Of a stretch of DNA of 64,000 bases, positions 32,253 to 41,561 are shown piece after piece. Under the pieces are notes generated by a model. That model made no database searches and was not told the DNA's origin. It was given only the letters and a program-made list of their open reading frames with translations. The position numbers and the translations under genes are program-made. Origin of the DNA: Flavobacterium sp. (GTDB lineage: Bacteria; Bacteroidota; Bacteroidia; Flavobacteriales; Flavobacteriaceae). Positions within the stretch are counted from its first letter, which is position 1. Every line of letters starts with the position of its first letter. The stretch covers positions 218,794-282,793 of the forward strand of contig JADBYA010000009.1 of NCBI GenBank assembly GCA_020403245.1, given 5' to 3'.

Positions 32253-34157
32253 ATGAAACTAAAACTTTTACCAATTCTATTTTTATTCTCCATTCTTTCA
32301 ACGGCACAAAAGTTAGAATACGCTACCTTTAATATTCCTGATAGTTTAAAACAAAATGCTAATGCAGTAGTGCGTTTAAGTCAAATTAACATTGACATTA
32401 CTTCCCAAAAATCTATGACTATAAAGTTACTTCAAGTAACAACGGTGTTGAATGAGTTAGGACTTAGAAATTTAGATCTTGTTGAGAATTATGACAAAAA
32501 CAGACGAATAAATAAAATTGAAGCTACGGTATATGACGCTTTTGGTAAGCAATTGAAAGCATACAGAAAAGGCGATTTCAAAGATCAATCTGCTGCAGAT
32601 GGTGTAACCCTTTTTTCTGATAATAGATTACTATATTTAGATTATACACCAACAACTTATCCTTTTACGATGGTTTTTGAAGTCGAAATCGAGACATCGA
32701 ATACTGCATTTATTCCGTCGTGGCGTCCTATAAATGATTATTTAGCTAGTACAGAAAAGGCTTCTTTGACAATTAATTTTATTCCTGATTTACGGTTAAA
32801 GTATAAAGAATTTAATTTTTCAAACAAGTATTCAATAGAAAAAAAAGAAACGGAGTCATCCTTAACTTACGCAGCAAAAAATATTGTTGCTCATAAATAT
32901 GAAGAATTAGCTCCGTCTTTTGATTTATTATTTCCTAGAGTTATGTTTGGTCTTGAGTTATTCAATTTAGAAGGCATTACAGGAAATGCAAAATCATGGA
33001 AAGAAATGGGCAAATGGTTTTATGATGAGATTTTATCAGGAACAGTAGAGCTACCCGAAGAAACTAAAATCAAAATTAAAAACTTAGTTGGCAATGAAAA
33101 AGACCCATTAAAAAAAGCTGAAGTAGTCTACAAATACGTACAAGAAAAAACACGCTATGTTAGTATTCAAGAGGGAATTGGTGGATGGAAACCTATGTTG
33201 GCTAAAGACGTAGATAAATTGGGTTATGGCGATTGTAAAGCTTTAACTAATTATACAAGAACACTTCTTAACGAAGTAGGTGTTACATCTTACTATGCAA
33301 GATTATATGGGCAAAGAGAAAAAAGAGAAATCTACACCGATATTGTTTCTTTTCAAAGTAATCATGTGATATTGGCAATTCCTGATAACTCTGATTATGT
33401 TTGGTTAGAATGTACAAGTCAAGTACAACCGTTTGGTTTTCAGGGTGATTTTACCGATGATAGAAATGCATATTTGATAAAACCCGATGGCGGTGAAATT
33501 GTAAAAACTAAAACCTTTACAGAAAAAGATAATTTACAAATTGTAAAAGGTGCTTACCAAATTACTGAAACTGGAGATTTTATTGGGAAAGTCAGAATCA
33601 TTTCAAAAGGGCTGCAATATGATAATGAGTTCGGAAAAGAACGCTTAAGCAGAGAAAATCAAATTAAAAACTATAAAGAAGAATTTAGCAATATTAATAA
33701 TCTTAACGTAACAAAAATTACATTTAATAATAATCAAGCTGGTATAGAATTTACAGAAGAGCTAGAACTAGAAGCCGAAGGTTATGCTCAAATTTCTGGA
33801 GGAAAATTAATGTTTGTAGTGAATGCGTTTGCGCAAAGTTATTATGTTCCAAAAAAATATAGAATACGCGAACTTCCATTTGAAATCGATAGAGGTTATA
33901 CCGATGAAGAAGAAATTGAAGTTACCATTCCGGAAGGGTATATTGTTGAAGCAAAACCAAATGCGTTTGAACAAGAAACCGAATTTGGGTTTTATAAAAT
34001 CGAATTTAATTTAATTAACCCAAGTAAAATACTGTGCAAACGAAAATTAATAATAAAAAAGGGAATTTATGACAAATCTAAATATGAAAGTTATAGAAAG
34101 TTTAGAGAAATCATTGCCAAAACCGATAATTCGAAAGTAGTTATCACAAAATCATAA
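32253..34157 (+). CDS. DUF3857 and transglutaminase-like protein (putatively active copy)
   Basis: 634 residues with a signal peptide (MKLKLLPILFLFSILSTAQ). The DUF3857 beta-sandwich occupies roughly 55-220. The transglutaminase-like domain has the catalytic Cys in GYGDCKALTNYTRTLL (about residue 328) and His in SNHVILAI. The third position reads VWLECT where Asp would be usual. A C-terminal DUF2569/DUF3858-like region follows. It is secreted to the periplasm or outer membrane; its substrate is unknown. It is first of three tandem paralogues with 2-3 bp gaps, so surely one operon. It is the only one that keeps Cys and His. Confidence 0.85.
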   Translation: MKLKLLPILFLFSILSTAQKLEYATFNIPDSLKQNANAVVRLSQINIDITSQKSMTIKLLQVTTVLNELGLRNLDLVENYDKNRRINKIEATVYDAFGKQLKAYRKGDFKDQSAADGVTLFSDNRLLYLDYTPTTYPFTMVFEVEIETSNTAFIPSWRPINDYLASTEKASLTINFIPDLRLKYKEFNFSNKYSIEKKETESSLTYAAKNIVAHKYEELAPSFDLLFPRVMFGLELFNLEGITGNAKSWKEMGKWFYDEILSGTVELPEETKIKIKNLVGNEKDPLKKAEVVYKYVQEKTRYVSIQEGIGGWKPMLAKDVDKLGYGDCKALTNYTRTLLNEVGVTSYYARLYGQREKREIYTDIVSFQSNHVILAIPDNSDYVWLECTSQVQPFGFQGDFTDDRNAYLIKPDGGEIVKTKTFTEKDNLQIVKGAYQITETGDFIGKVRIISKGLQYDNEFGKERLSRENQIKNYKEEFSNINNLNVTKITFNNNQAGIEFTEELELEAEGYAQISGGKLMFVVNAFAQSYYVPKKYRIRELPFEIDRGYTDEEEIEVTIPEGYIVEAKPNAFEQETEFGFYKIEFNLINPSKILCKRKLIIKKGIYDKSKYESYRKFREIIAKTDNSKVVITKS

Positions 34158-34160
34158 ATT

Positions 34161-36173
34161 ATGAAGAAAATATTTACCATCGCTTTATTAGTGGCGAGTA
34201 CATTTGGTTTTTCACAAGCGTACGAATTAGGAAAAGTAACCATCGACGAGCTTAAACAAAAAGTCTGTCCAACAGATACATCTGCCGTTGCGGCTTATTT
34301 ATTTAATATTGCGAAAACACACTTTAATTATTCTGGTGACGACGGTTTTGAAATTATTACAGAAATTGATGTGAAGATCAAAATTTATAAAAAAGAAGGG
34401 TATGATTATGCCAATCAATCAGAGGATTTGTACATCGGAAATAGAGGAACTGAAAGAATAGATGTATCTAAGGCAGCAACTTATAATTTAGTAGGCGACA
34501 AAATTGTAAAATCGAAATTAACAAATGATGGCGAATTTGTTGAAAAGGTAAATCAATATTGGAATAGAAAAAAAATAACAATGCCAAATGTAAAAGAAGG
34601 TTCTATTATCGAATATAGAATTACTTTGCGATCACCCTATTTTAGTAATTTTCCCGATTGGGAGTTTCAAAAAGATGTTCCTGTTATTTATTCAGAATAT
34701 AGAACAAATATTCCCGAGTATTTTACGTACAACACCTATTTTAAAGGGTATTTCGCGCCAGAGTCTTCAAAAGAAATTAAAAATAGACAAATTAATTATA
34801 GCTACACATTAAGTCCTAGTGAAGTGTTACAAAGAGGTTTAAACACAGGCAAGGTAAATTCATCCATAGATTTTTCTGAAACGATAACTAAGTTTTTTAT
34901 TGCAAATGTTCCACCATTAAAGAATGAAGTTTTTGTTAATAATATAAACAATTACCGCTGTACAGTTGTACATGAATTAGCAGGAACAAAATTTCCTAAT
35001 GCTAATTATGAGTCTTATTCAACCAATTGGGAGTCAGTTGTAAAAACCATATATCAAGATCCAAATTTTGGTGGAGAATTAAACAAAACAGGTTATTTCG
35101 AAAAAGACATAGATGCTATTATTAATAGTATTTCTTCGCTAGAAGAAAGAGCAGGACTTATATTTAACTACGTAAAATCGAAGATAAACTGGAACGAAAC
35201 ATTTGGTGTTTACTGTCCTGATGGAGTAAAAAAAGCTTATCAAGAAAAAAAAGGTAGTGCAGCAGAAATCAACTTAATGCTCACCGCTATGTTGAGATAT
35301 GCAGGAGTTGATGCAAACCCTATATTGGTCAGTACGCGTTCTAACGGAATTTCAATTTTCCCAAGTAGATCAGCCTACAACTATGTGATTTCGGGTATTG
35401 AATTGCAAAATCAAGTACTTTTATTAGACGCCACCAACAGGTATTCATTACCTAATATATTACCAATTCGAGACTTAAATTGGTTTGGACGAATTATCAG
35501 AAAAAATGAAAGTTCAGCTCAAATTGATTTAATGCCAAAGACTAATTCCAATGATGTAATTAATCTAATGGCAACAATCGACTTGCAAGGCGAAGTATCA
35601 GGAAAAATTAGAGAGCAATATTTTGATTACAACGCATTTCTTTTTAGAAATAGCCATAACGGATTATCAAAAGAAAGCGTCATTGATAGGCTCGAAAAGA
35701 AATATTCAGGAATAGAAATTGGTGAATATGAAGTACAAAACTCAACCGATTTATCGAAGCAAATTATTGAAAATTATGATTTTAAAACCAATAATGTCGT
35801 AGAAATAATAGGTGATAAGATGTATTTTTCTCCGTTTTTGTTTTTAGCCATGACAGAAAATCCGTTCAAACAAGAAGTAAGAGAATATCCAGTTGATTTT
35901 GTTTTCCCAAATCAGGATAAATTTAATATCAGTTTAAAACTACCCGATGGATATACTGTGGAGACTTTACCAAAATCAATTTCTGTTGCAATGCCCGATA
36001 ATTTGGGTAGTTTCAAATATAATATTTCTAATAATGGCAGCCAAGTTCAGTTAGTTTCTACAGTAGATATCAATCAAGCGATTATTAATTCCGAAGATTA
36101 TGAAGCATTGAAGAATTTCTTTAAAGAAATTGTCAATAAGCAAACAGAAAAAATTGTACTCAAAAAAGGATAG
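34161..36173 (+). CDS. DUF3857 and transglutaminase-like protein, catalytic residues lost (second copy)
   Basis: 670 residues with a signal peptide (MKKIFTIALLVASTFGFSQ), a DUF3857 domain and a transglutaminase-like fold. Where the active paralogue has GDCKAL this one has GSAAEINLML, and the His position reads YNYVIS; only the Asp of LLLDATNRY remains. It is likely a non-catalytic binding or scaffold protein. The C-terminus (YFSPFLFLAMTENPFKQE, VEIIGDKMYFSP) is almost repeated in the next gene. It starts three bases after the previous stop. Confidence 0.85.
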   Translation: MKKIFTIALLVASTFGFSQAYELGKVTIDELKQKVCPTDTSAVAAYLFNIAKTHFNYSGDDGFEIITEIDVKIKIYKKEGYDYANQSEDLYIGNRGTERIDVSKAATYNLVGDKIVKSKLTNDGEFVEKVNQYWNRKKITMPNVKEGSIIEYRITLRSPYFSNFPDWEFQKDVPVIYSEYRTNIPEYFTYNTYFKGYFAPESSKEIKNRQINYSYTLSPSEVLQRGLNTGKVNSSIDFSETITKFFIANVPPLKNEVFVNNINNYRCTVVHELAGTKFPNANYESYSTNWESVVKTIYQDPNFGGELNKTGYFEKDIDAIINSISSLEERAGLIFNYVKSKINWNETFGVYCPDGVKKAYQEKKGSAAEINLMLTAMLRYAGVDANPILVSTRSNGISIFPSRSAYNYVISGIELQNQVLLLDATNRYSLPNILPIRDLNWFGRIIRKNESSAQIDLMPKTNSNDVINLMATIDLQGEVSGKIREQYFDYNAFLFRNSHNGLSKESVIDRLEKKYSGIEIGEYEVQNSTDLSKQIIENYDFKTNNVVEIIGDKMYFSPFLFLAMTENPFKQEVREYPVDFVFPNQDKFNISLKLPDGYTVETLPKSISVAMPDNLGSFKYNISNNGSQVQLVSTVDINQAIINSEDYEALKNFFKEIVNKQTEKIVLKKG

Positions 36174-36175
36174 AT

Positions 36176-38170
36176 ATGCGCAGTTGTTTTTTAATTTTTT
36201 TTTGGGTTTTTCTGTTTTCACTAACCTCTGTTGCCCAAAAACTCGAGTTAGGACAGGTGACCAAAGCAGAATTGCTGGAAAAGCAACATAAAAGCGATAC
36301 TTCGGCCGTGGCGGCTTATATTTTCAAAAAAGCAAAAACGGATTTCCTTTATGCCGAAGAAAATGGATTTACATCAACTACAACTTTCCAAGTAAAAATC
36401 AAGATTTATAAAAAAGAAGGATTAAACTGGGCAAACTTTAAAATCCCTTACTACATTGGTTATGAAACTCTAGAGGATGAAAATGTAAACATAAGCAGCG
36501 GGTACACTTACAATTTAGAGAATGATAAAGTAATAAAAACCAAAGTGACATCAGGCGGTAAATTTATTGAAAAGATAAATGAATATTGGGAAATGAAGTC
36601 AGTTGCTTTTCCAAATGTTAAAGTGGGTTCCATAATTGAATTAGAATACAAGTTGAAATCGGAAAATTTAACAACACTGCCAGAATTTCAATACCAATAT
36701 AATATACCGGTTAATTATGCAGAATATAATTCATTTATACCAGAATTTTATATTTATAAAAGCATACGTAAAGGATACATTGATTTGAGTCTAGATCAAA
36801 AGATTGAATCAACCTCACAATCATTTGAAGGGAAAGTAGACCATGCATCTCTAACAAAAATTCTAAGATTCAAACAAATTATAAGTCAGTATAAAGCAAC
36901 CAATATTCCTGCATTAATAGAAGAAGATTTTGTCAATAACATTGCTAATTATTATGGTAAACTTGAACAAGAGTTACAAACAATAAGATATCCAGAACAA
37001 GAGCCAAAGCAAATTGCCACGACCTGGGAAGACGTTGCAAAATCTATTTATGACGATAAAGATTTCAATTCAGCCATTACAAGTTTTGAATACTTTAAAA
37101 ATGATATTTTATCCATTAAGAATAGTGCACAAACACAGGAAGAATTAGTCAAACGCATTTTCAGTTATGTCAAAAATAGGATGAATTGGAATGAAAAATA
37201 TGGGTATTACCCTCGACAAAAAGTTGAAATTGCCTATGTCGAAAAAGTAGGTAATGTTGCCGAAATAAATTTAATGTTAGTTTCCATGCTTCGTATGTCA
37301 GGAATTGATGCAAATCCCGTTTTAGTGAGTACAAGAGAAAATGGAATTGCTTATTTTCCTAATAAAACTCTTTTCAACTACGTTATTGTTGCAGTCAATG
37401 TCAATAACACTATTTTAATGATGGACGCCACAGAGAAGCTGTCCGATAGTAACAGACTACCAGTGAGAGTTTTAAACGGAAGCGGACGATTGATTAGAAA
37501 AGATGGAACATCGGAAGAAATAGATTTAATGCCCAAAACAAATTCAAATAATGTAACAACCATCATTGCTAGTATAAATCAACAAGGAGAAGTTGCGGGA
37601 AAAGTTCGAGAACAATACTTTGATTATAATGCATTTCTATTCAGAAAAAACTATAACGGATTTTCGTCTCAAAGTCAGGTTGAAAAATTAGAAAAAATTT
37701 ATCCAGGTATTGAAATAAGTTCCTACACAGTGCAAAATAGTGAAGAATTAGATTTGCCAATTATTGAAAATTACAATTTTACTACATCAAATGTTGTGGA
37801 GATTATAGGCGATAAAATGTATTTTTCACCTTTTTTGTTTTTAATGAAAACTGAGAATCCATTCAAACAAGAAAAACGTGAATATCCAATAGATTTTATT
37901 TATCCAAATAAAGATAAAGTGATAATCAATTTCACCATTCCAGAAGGATATGTAGTTGAAACGTTGCCAAAGGAAATGGCGCTATCAATGCCTGATAATT
38001 TGGCAAATTTGAGGTACATTATTTCAAATACTGGAAAACAAATACAATTGGTTTATACTCATGATACTAATCAAGCGACTATAGAATCGGGATATTACGA
38101 AATATTGAAAAATTTTTATAAAAAAATCATTGAAGTACAAACGGAAAAGATTGTTCTGAAAAAAGGGTAA
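36176..38170 (+). CDS. DUF3857 and transglutaminase-like protein, catalytic residues lost (third copy)
   Basis: 664 residues, closely related to the second copy along its whole length. It has a signal peptide (MRSCFLIFFWVFLFSLTSVAQ) and DUF3857. The transglutaminase Cys is replaced in GNVAEINLML, the His site reads FNYVIV, and Asp is kept in MMDATEK. It shares VEIIGDKMYFSPFLFL and EKIVLKKG at the end with its neighbour, evidence of tandem duplication. It begins two bases after the previous stop, and its own stop overlaps the next ATG. Confidence 0.85.
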   Translation: MRSCFLIFFWVFLFSLTSVAQKLELGQVTKAELLEKQHKSDTSAVAAYIFKKAKTDFLYAEENGFTSTTTFQVKIKIYKKEGLNWANFKIPYYIGYETLEDENVNISSGYTYNLENDKVIKTKVTSGGKFIEKINEYWEMKSVAFPNVKVGSIIELEYKLKSENLTTLPEFQYQYNIPVNYAEYNSFIPEFYIYKSIRKGYIDLSLDQKIESTSQSFEGKVDHASLTKILRFKQIISQYKATNIPALIEEDFVNNIANYYGKLEQELQTIRYPEQEPKQIATTWEDVAKSIYDDKDFNSAITSFEYFKNDILSIKNSAQTQEELVKRIFSYVKNRMNWNEKYGYYPRQKVEIAYVEKVGNVAEINLMLVSMLRMSGIDANPVLVSTRENGIAYFPNKTLFNYVIVAVNVNNTILMMDATEKLSDSNRLPVRVLNGSGRLIRKDGTSEEIDLMPKTNSNNVTTIIASINQQGEVAGKVREQYFDYNAFLFRKNYNGFSSQSQVEKLEKIYPGIEISSYTVQNSEELDLPIIENYNFTTSNVVEIIGDKMYFSPFLFLMKTENPFKQEKREYPIDFIYPNKDKVIINFTIPEGYVVETLPKEMALSMPDNLANLRYIISNTGKQIQLVYTHDTNQATIESGYYEILKNFYKKIIEVQTEKIVLKKG

Positions 38171-38376
38171 TGAGACCAAAAATAATCACATTTAGTATAG
38201 GTTTTATACTTTATGGCCTGATGTTTGGAACTTTAATGTTCATTATCGAGGACAACATGACAGGCTATAAAGCTGTTAAATCGGGATTTATTTTCGTTAC
38301 TTTTATGGGTTTGTACGAAGTATTTATATATCCCAAAATTCGAAACTATTTTTCAAAAAAAAACAATAAAACATGA
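38170..38376 (+). CDS. Small membrane protein of unknown function
   Basis: 68 residues with two predicted membrane segments (about 5-26 and 39-55) and a basic C-terminal tail (RNYFSKKNNK). I do not recognise the family. The ATG overlaps the stop of the third DUF3857 gene by one base, and its stop overlaps the next gene by four bases. Tight coupling and plausible helices support it as real despite its length. Confidence 0.6.
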   Translation: MRPKIITFSIGFILYGLMFGTLMFIIEDNMTGYKAVKSGFIFVTFMGLYEVFIYPKIRNYFSKKNNKT

Positions 38377-38699
38377 ACCTAAAGAACTCCCAACTCGAAG
38401 TAGACAACTGGATAAAAAACCACGGTGTTCGCTATTTTAACGAACTGACCAACATGGCGCAACTCACCGAAGAAGTAGGCGAAGTAGCCCGAATAATCGC
38501 TCGCAGATATGGCGAACAATCCGAAAAAGAAAGCGATAAAAACAAAGACCTTGGCGAAGAACTCGCCGATGTCGTTTTTGTAGTGTTGTGTCTCGCCAAT
38601 CAAACCGGGATAGACTTGCAAGCCGCTTTCGACAAAAAAATGGAACTTAAAACCAACCGCGACCACGACAGGCATCAGAATAATGATAAACTTAAATAA
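38373..38699 (+). CDS. MazG-like nucleotide pyrophosphohydrolase
   Basis: 108 residues of the all-alpha NTP pyrophosphohydrolase superfamily. The metal-binding motifs are EEVGEVARIIARRYGEQ (about 33-49) and LGEELADVVFVVL (about 61-73). It probably hydrolyses non-canonical nucleoside triphosphates to monophosphates. It overlaps the upstream small membrane gene by four bases, so it is coexpressed with the DUF3857 operon. The exact substrate is unknown. Confidence 0.88.
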   Translation: MNLKNSQLEVDNWIKNHGVRYFNELTNMAQLTEEVGEVARIIARRYGEQSEKESDKNKDLGEELADVVFVVLCLANQTGIDLQAAFDKKMELKTNRDHDRHQNNDKLK

Positions 38700-38773
38700 G
38701 AGGGAAGCTGGGAGATGGAAGTTTCTCGGTGTATCTTTGCGCTACTCTGTGTGTCTCTGTGAAACAACTAAAA
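38699..38773. repeat. Repeat C (inverted) and short leader before aroA
   Basis: GAAGCTGGGAGATGGAAG (within 38699-38724) is the reverse complement of repeat C. It is followed by TATCTTTG (38731-38738), a good TAnnTTTG match, and CTGTGTGTCTCTGTG, related to the CTTTGCGTCTCTGCG segment before metH. Confidence 0.6.
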
Positions 38774-40039
38774 ATGAATCTACTTTTAAAACATAGCTTC
38801 CAGCTTCAAGCTTCCAGCTTTCAACTACAAATCACAGGGAGTAAATCCGAAACCAATAGATTGTTATTGCTACAAGCGTTGTATCCAAATATTTCATTAG
38901 AAAACACCTCCAATTCCGATGATTCAGAAGTGATGGTAAAAGCATTACAAAACTTCCATCTCCCAACTTCCATCTCCCAGCTTATAGACGTTCACCACGC
39001 AGGAACTGCCATGCGATTTCTAACCGCTTTTTTTGCTATTCAAGAAAATAGAGAAGTCATTCTTATGGGTTCATCCCGAATGAAAGAACGCCCAATTAAA
39101 ATCCTAGTTGATGCTTTACGTCAATTGGGAGCCGAAATCACTTATGAAGAAAATGAAGGTTTTCCACCCATCAAGATTAAAGGAAAAAAACTAACTTCAA
39201 ATAAAGTTTCTTTGGATGCTAATATTAGTAGTCAATACATTTCGGCATTATTACTAATTGCTCCAAAACTAGAAAACGGCATCGAAGTAACTCTTGAAGG
39301 CGAAATCACTTCCGTTCCCTATATCAAAATGACCTTAGCTTTGCTAAACCAAATAGGTGTTGAAACTTCTTTTGAAGAAAACACAATTAAAGTATATCAT
39401 CTTCCACAAATTCCCCCTTTGAGGGTTAGGGGGATTATAGAATCCGATTGGTCTTCCGCCTCTTATTTTTATTCTATTGTAGCACTTTCCGAAATCGGAA
39501 CCGAAATCACACTCGCTAGTTACAAAGAAAACAGTCTGCAAGGCGATTCTATATTGGTAGAAATCTATAAAAACTTTGGTGTAGAAACTGTTTTTAAAAA
39601 CAATAATTCAATTGTAATAAAAAAAATCAACTTTCACAACTCCTTCTCCTTCGAGGAAGGTTGGGATGGGGCAAATTCTCCCGACATTGCACAAACCATT
39701 GCCATAACTTGTTTCGGATTAGGCATTGGCTGTCATCTAACAGGTTTACACACACTCAAAATAAAAGAAACCGACAGGTTAGTAGCCTTGAAAAACGAAT
39801 TGACAAAACTAGGAGCAACGATTTCGGTAACCAATGATAGTCTTACTTTAGAACCATCAAAAAAAATCAACGAAAATTGTCTTATAAAAACCTATCAAGA
39901 CCACCGAATGGCAATGGCCTTTGCACCATTAGCACTCAAAAAACCTATCATCATTGAAGAAGCGGAAGTGGTTTCGAAATCCTACCCAACTTTCTGGGAT
40001 GATTTAAAAAAGATTGGCTTTTCAATAAAAGAAGAATAA
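38774..40039 (+). CDS. aroA: 3-phosphoshikimate 1-carboxyvinyltransferase with repeat-encoded insertions
   Basis: I start at ATG 38774 (MNLLLKHS, 421 residues); the track start at 38729 lies in repeat-like leader. Family motifs are QITGSKSETNRLLLLQAL, the HAGTAMRFLTAFF substrate loop, SSRMKERPI, SSQYISALLL, SDWSSASYF, ETDRLVALK and YQDHRMAMAFAPLAL. It joins shikimate-3-phosphate and PEP to make EPSP. Four segments match dispersed repeats: SFQLQASSFQLQ near 8-19 and NFHLPTSISQL near 59-69 (repeat C), QIPPLRVRGI near 212-221 (repeat B), and SFSFEEGWDG near 290-299 (repeat B). All are in frame and avoid the catalytic motifs. Confidence 0.95.
   Translation: MNLLLKHSFQLQASSFQLQITGSKSETNRLLLLQALYPNISLENTSNSDDSEVMVKALQNFHLPTSISQLIDVHHAGTAMRFLTAFFAIQENREVILMGSSRMKERPIKILVDALRQLGAEITYEENEGFPPIKIKGKKLTSNKVSLDANISSQYISALLLIAPKLENGIEVTLEGEITSVPYIKMTLALLNQIGVETSFEENTIKVYHLPQIPPLRVRGIIESDWSSASYFYSIVALSEIGTEITLASYKENSLQGDSILVEIYKNFGVETVFKNNNSIVIKKINFHNSFSFEEGWDGANSPDIAQTIAITCFGLGIGCHLTGLHTLKIKETDRLVALKNELTKLGATISVTNDSLTLEPSKKINENCLIKTYQDHRMAMAFAPLALKKPIIIEEAEVVSKSYPTFWDDLKKIGFSIKEE
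38795..38826. repeat. In-frame repeat C in aroA, N-terminal copy
   Basis: AGCTTCCAGCTTCAAGCTTC and the following CAGCTTTCAACT encode SFQLQASSFQLQ just before the conserved ITGSKSETNR. Confidence 0.8.
38950..38983. repeat. In-frame repeat C in aroA, second copy
   Basis: A tandem AACTTCCATCTCCC unit (twice) is read as NFHLPTSISQL, directly before the substrate loop VHHAGTAMR. Confidence 0.8.
39408..39436. repeat. In-frame repeat B in aroA
   Basis: AATTCCCCCTTTGAGGGTTA then GGGGGATTA is a repeat B arm, the same type as between rsgA and dtd. It is read as QIPPLRVRGI before ESDWSSASYF. Confidence 0.8.
39640..39673. repeat. In-frame repeat B-like segment in aroA
   Basis: TCCTTCTCCTTCGAGGAAGG then TTGGGATGGGGC is read as SFSFEEGWDGA before the conserved PDIAQT. 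Confidence 0.7.
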
Positions 40040-40042
40040 AAG

Positions 40043-40116
40043 TCGGGATGACTGGATTCGAACCAGCGACCCCTAACACCCCATGCTAGTACGCTACCTG
40101 GCTGCGCTACATCCCG
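40043..40116 (-). tRNA. tRNA-Pro (anticodon GGG)
   Basis: The minus strand gives a complete cloverleaf of 74 bases without encoded CCA. Acceptor stem CGGGATG/CATCCCG, D arm GCGC...GCGT, anticodon stem CTAGC/GTTAG with loop ATGGGGT (anticodon GGG), T arm GCTGG-TTCGAAT-CCAGT, discriminator A. The 3' end is three bases from the aroA stop on the opposite strand, and a strong promoter lies upstream. Confidence 0.95.
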
Positions 40117-40274
40117 AATTTTGTTGCAAAAATAGTAAAAATAAAAATAAACATCAAAACACTTGACATCGGCTATCTCACAATCGTATATTCGCAATCT
40201 GAATTTTAAAGGTCTATAGGAAACAACCTTAAACCTTTAAACTCTTAAAATCTTAAACTCTTAAACACTTTTAA
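40117..40274. other. Gap between tRNA-Pro and queA
   Basis: 158 bp. Besides the tRNA promoter it contains a low-complexity series of CTTAAA units (about 40226-40272), also seen in other gaps (near 44085, 46650 and 60340). Confidence 0.5.
40127..40158 (-). promoter_or_regulatory. Promoter of tRNA-Pro
   Basis: On the minus strand TTTG (40155-40158), a 20-bp spacer and TATTTTTG (40127-40134) fit the TTTG-N(19-20)-TAnnTTTG consensus very well; transcription would start a few bases before the mature tRNA. Confidence 0.75.
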
Positions 40275-41324
40275 ATGAAATTATCTCATTTCCAGTTCCA
40301 TTTACCACCCGAATTATTAGCAGAATATCCAGCAGAAAACAGAGACGAATCAAGATTGATGGTCGTTAACAGAAAAACTAAAACCATTGAACACAAGTTA
40401 TTCAAAGACATTATCGATTATTTTGATGATGGAGATGTCATGATTTTGAACAATACTAAAGTTTTTCCGGCGCGTATGTATGGAAATAAAGAAAAAACCG
40501 GAGCGCGTATTGAAGTTTTCTTATTAAGAGAATTGAATTCAGAGCAACGTCTTTGGGATGTTTTAGTGGATCCTGCTCGTAAAATCAGAATTGGAAACAA
40601 ACTATATTTTGGTGATGATGACTCATTGGTCGCTGAGGTAATCGATAACACGACATCTCGCGGAAGAACCTTACGTTTTTTATATGATGGTTCTTATGAA
40701 GAATTCAGAAAAAAATTAACTGAGCTCGGTGAAACGCCAATTCCAAAATACATCAATCGTGAAGTTACCGCAGAAGACGCAGAAAGATACCAAACCATTT
40801 ATGCCAAAGAAGAAGGAGCAGTAGCCGCACCAACAGCTGGTTTGCATTTCTCAAAACATCTTTTAAAAAGATTAGAAATCAAAGGAATTGATTTTGCAGA
40901 AGTTACATTACATGTTGGTTTAGGAACGTTCAATCCAGTGGAAGTAGAAGATTTATCTAAACACAAAATGGATTCTGAAGAATTGATTATTACACAAAAA
41001 GCTTGTGATATTATCAATCAAGCCAAAGAAAGAAAAAATAAAGTATGCTGCATTGGAACAACTTCTATGCGCGCCATCGAAAGCTCGGTTTCATCACAAA
41101 GGACACTAAATCCATTTACTGGATGGACGAATAAATTTATTTTTCCACCTTATGATTTTAGTATCGCCGATTGCATGGTTACAAATTTCCATACCCCAAA
41201 ATCAACCTTGTTAATGATGATTTCGGCATTCTGCGGACATGATTTAATGAAAAAAGCATACGAAGAAGCCGTTAAAGAAAAATACCGTTTCTATTCTTAT
41301 GGTGATGCCATGTTGATTATTTAA
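40275..41324 (+). CDS. queA: S-adenosylmethionine:tRNA ribosyltransferase-isomerase
   Basis: 349 residues, standard length. [21 protein letters not shown] is the typical start. [37 protein letters not shown], and [12 protein letters not shown] with [15 protein letters not shown] are QueA signatures. It transfers the ribosyl part of SAM to preQ1 in tRNA, making epoxyqueuosine. queE, an early step of the same pathway, lies 16 kb downstream. Monocistronic; a weak hairpin with T-run lies about 70 bp after the stop. Confidence 0.96.
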   Translation: MKLSHFQFHLPPELLAEYPAENRDESRLMVVNRKTKTIEHKLFKDIIDYFDDGDVMILNNTKVFPARMYGNKEKTGARIEVFLLRELNSEQRLWDVLVDPARKIRIGNKLYFGDDDSLVAEVIDNTTSRGRTLRFLYDGSYEEFRKKLTELGETPIPKYINREVTAEDAERYQTIYAKEEGAVAAPTAGLHFSKHLLKRLEIKGIDFAEVTLHVGLGTFNPVEVEDLSKHKMDSEELIITQKACDIINQAKERKNKVCCIGTTSMRAIESSVSSQRTLNPFTGWTNKFIFPPYDFSIADCMVTNFHTPKSTLLMMISAFCGHDLMKKAYEEAVKEKYRFYSYGDAMLII

Positions 41325-41336
41325 TCATTAGAGTGT

Positions 41337-41382
41337 CACACTGAGCGTCTACCTGGCGGAAGACAGGCAGTCGAAGTGCTTT
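41337..41382. repeat. Repeat A variant interrupted by another palindrome
   Basis: CACACTGAGC and TCGAAGTGC, the two sides of repeat A, are separated by GTCTACCTGGCGGAAGACAG-type sequence (repeat E-like). This reads as one repeat inserted into another. Confidence 0.55.
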
Positions 41383-41393
41383 ACTAAATATTC

Positions 41394-41429
41394 CCCAATC
41401 TCGTTATTATGATGTGATTGGGATTTTTT
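41394..41429 (+). terminator. Putative terminator after queA
   Basis: CCCAATC (41394-41400) pairs with GATTGGG (41416-41422), followed by ATTTTTT. Confidence 0.55.
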
Positions 41430-41433
41430 ATGA

Positions 41434-41561
41434 TTCAACCTGCCTGTCGCCTAACGGCACTGCATCCATCAGGGCTAGATAAAATCTTTGTTTTTTTCTT
41501 TGTTCTTTATTCTTTACTCTTTACTCTTTTTTCTACTTTTACACCACAAACAAACTATGTA
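41434..41561. repeat. Repeat E segment and leader of kynU
   Basis: ACCTGCCTGTCGCC and CATCCATCAGGGCTAG are repeat E pieces. They are followed by a TCTTTACTCTTTACTC low-complexity tract. The track ORF reads through this as an artificial N-terminal extension of KynU. Confidence 0.6.

Noticed and set aside
39982-40197. 71-residue minus-strand ORF DVAQPGSVLAWGVRGRWFESSHPDF
   Set aside because: This is a translation of tRNA-Pro, a well-known false gene.
41418-41561. N-terminal extension of kynU in the track
   Set aside because: Encoded by repeat E and a low-complexity tract; the KynU family starts at MTFQNTLEF.
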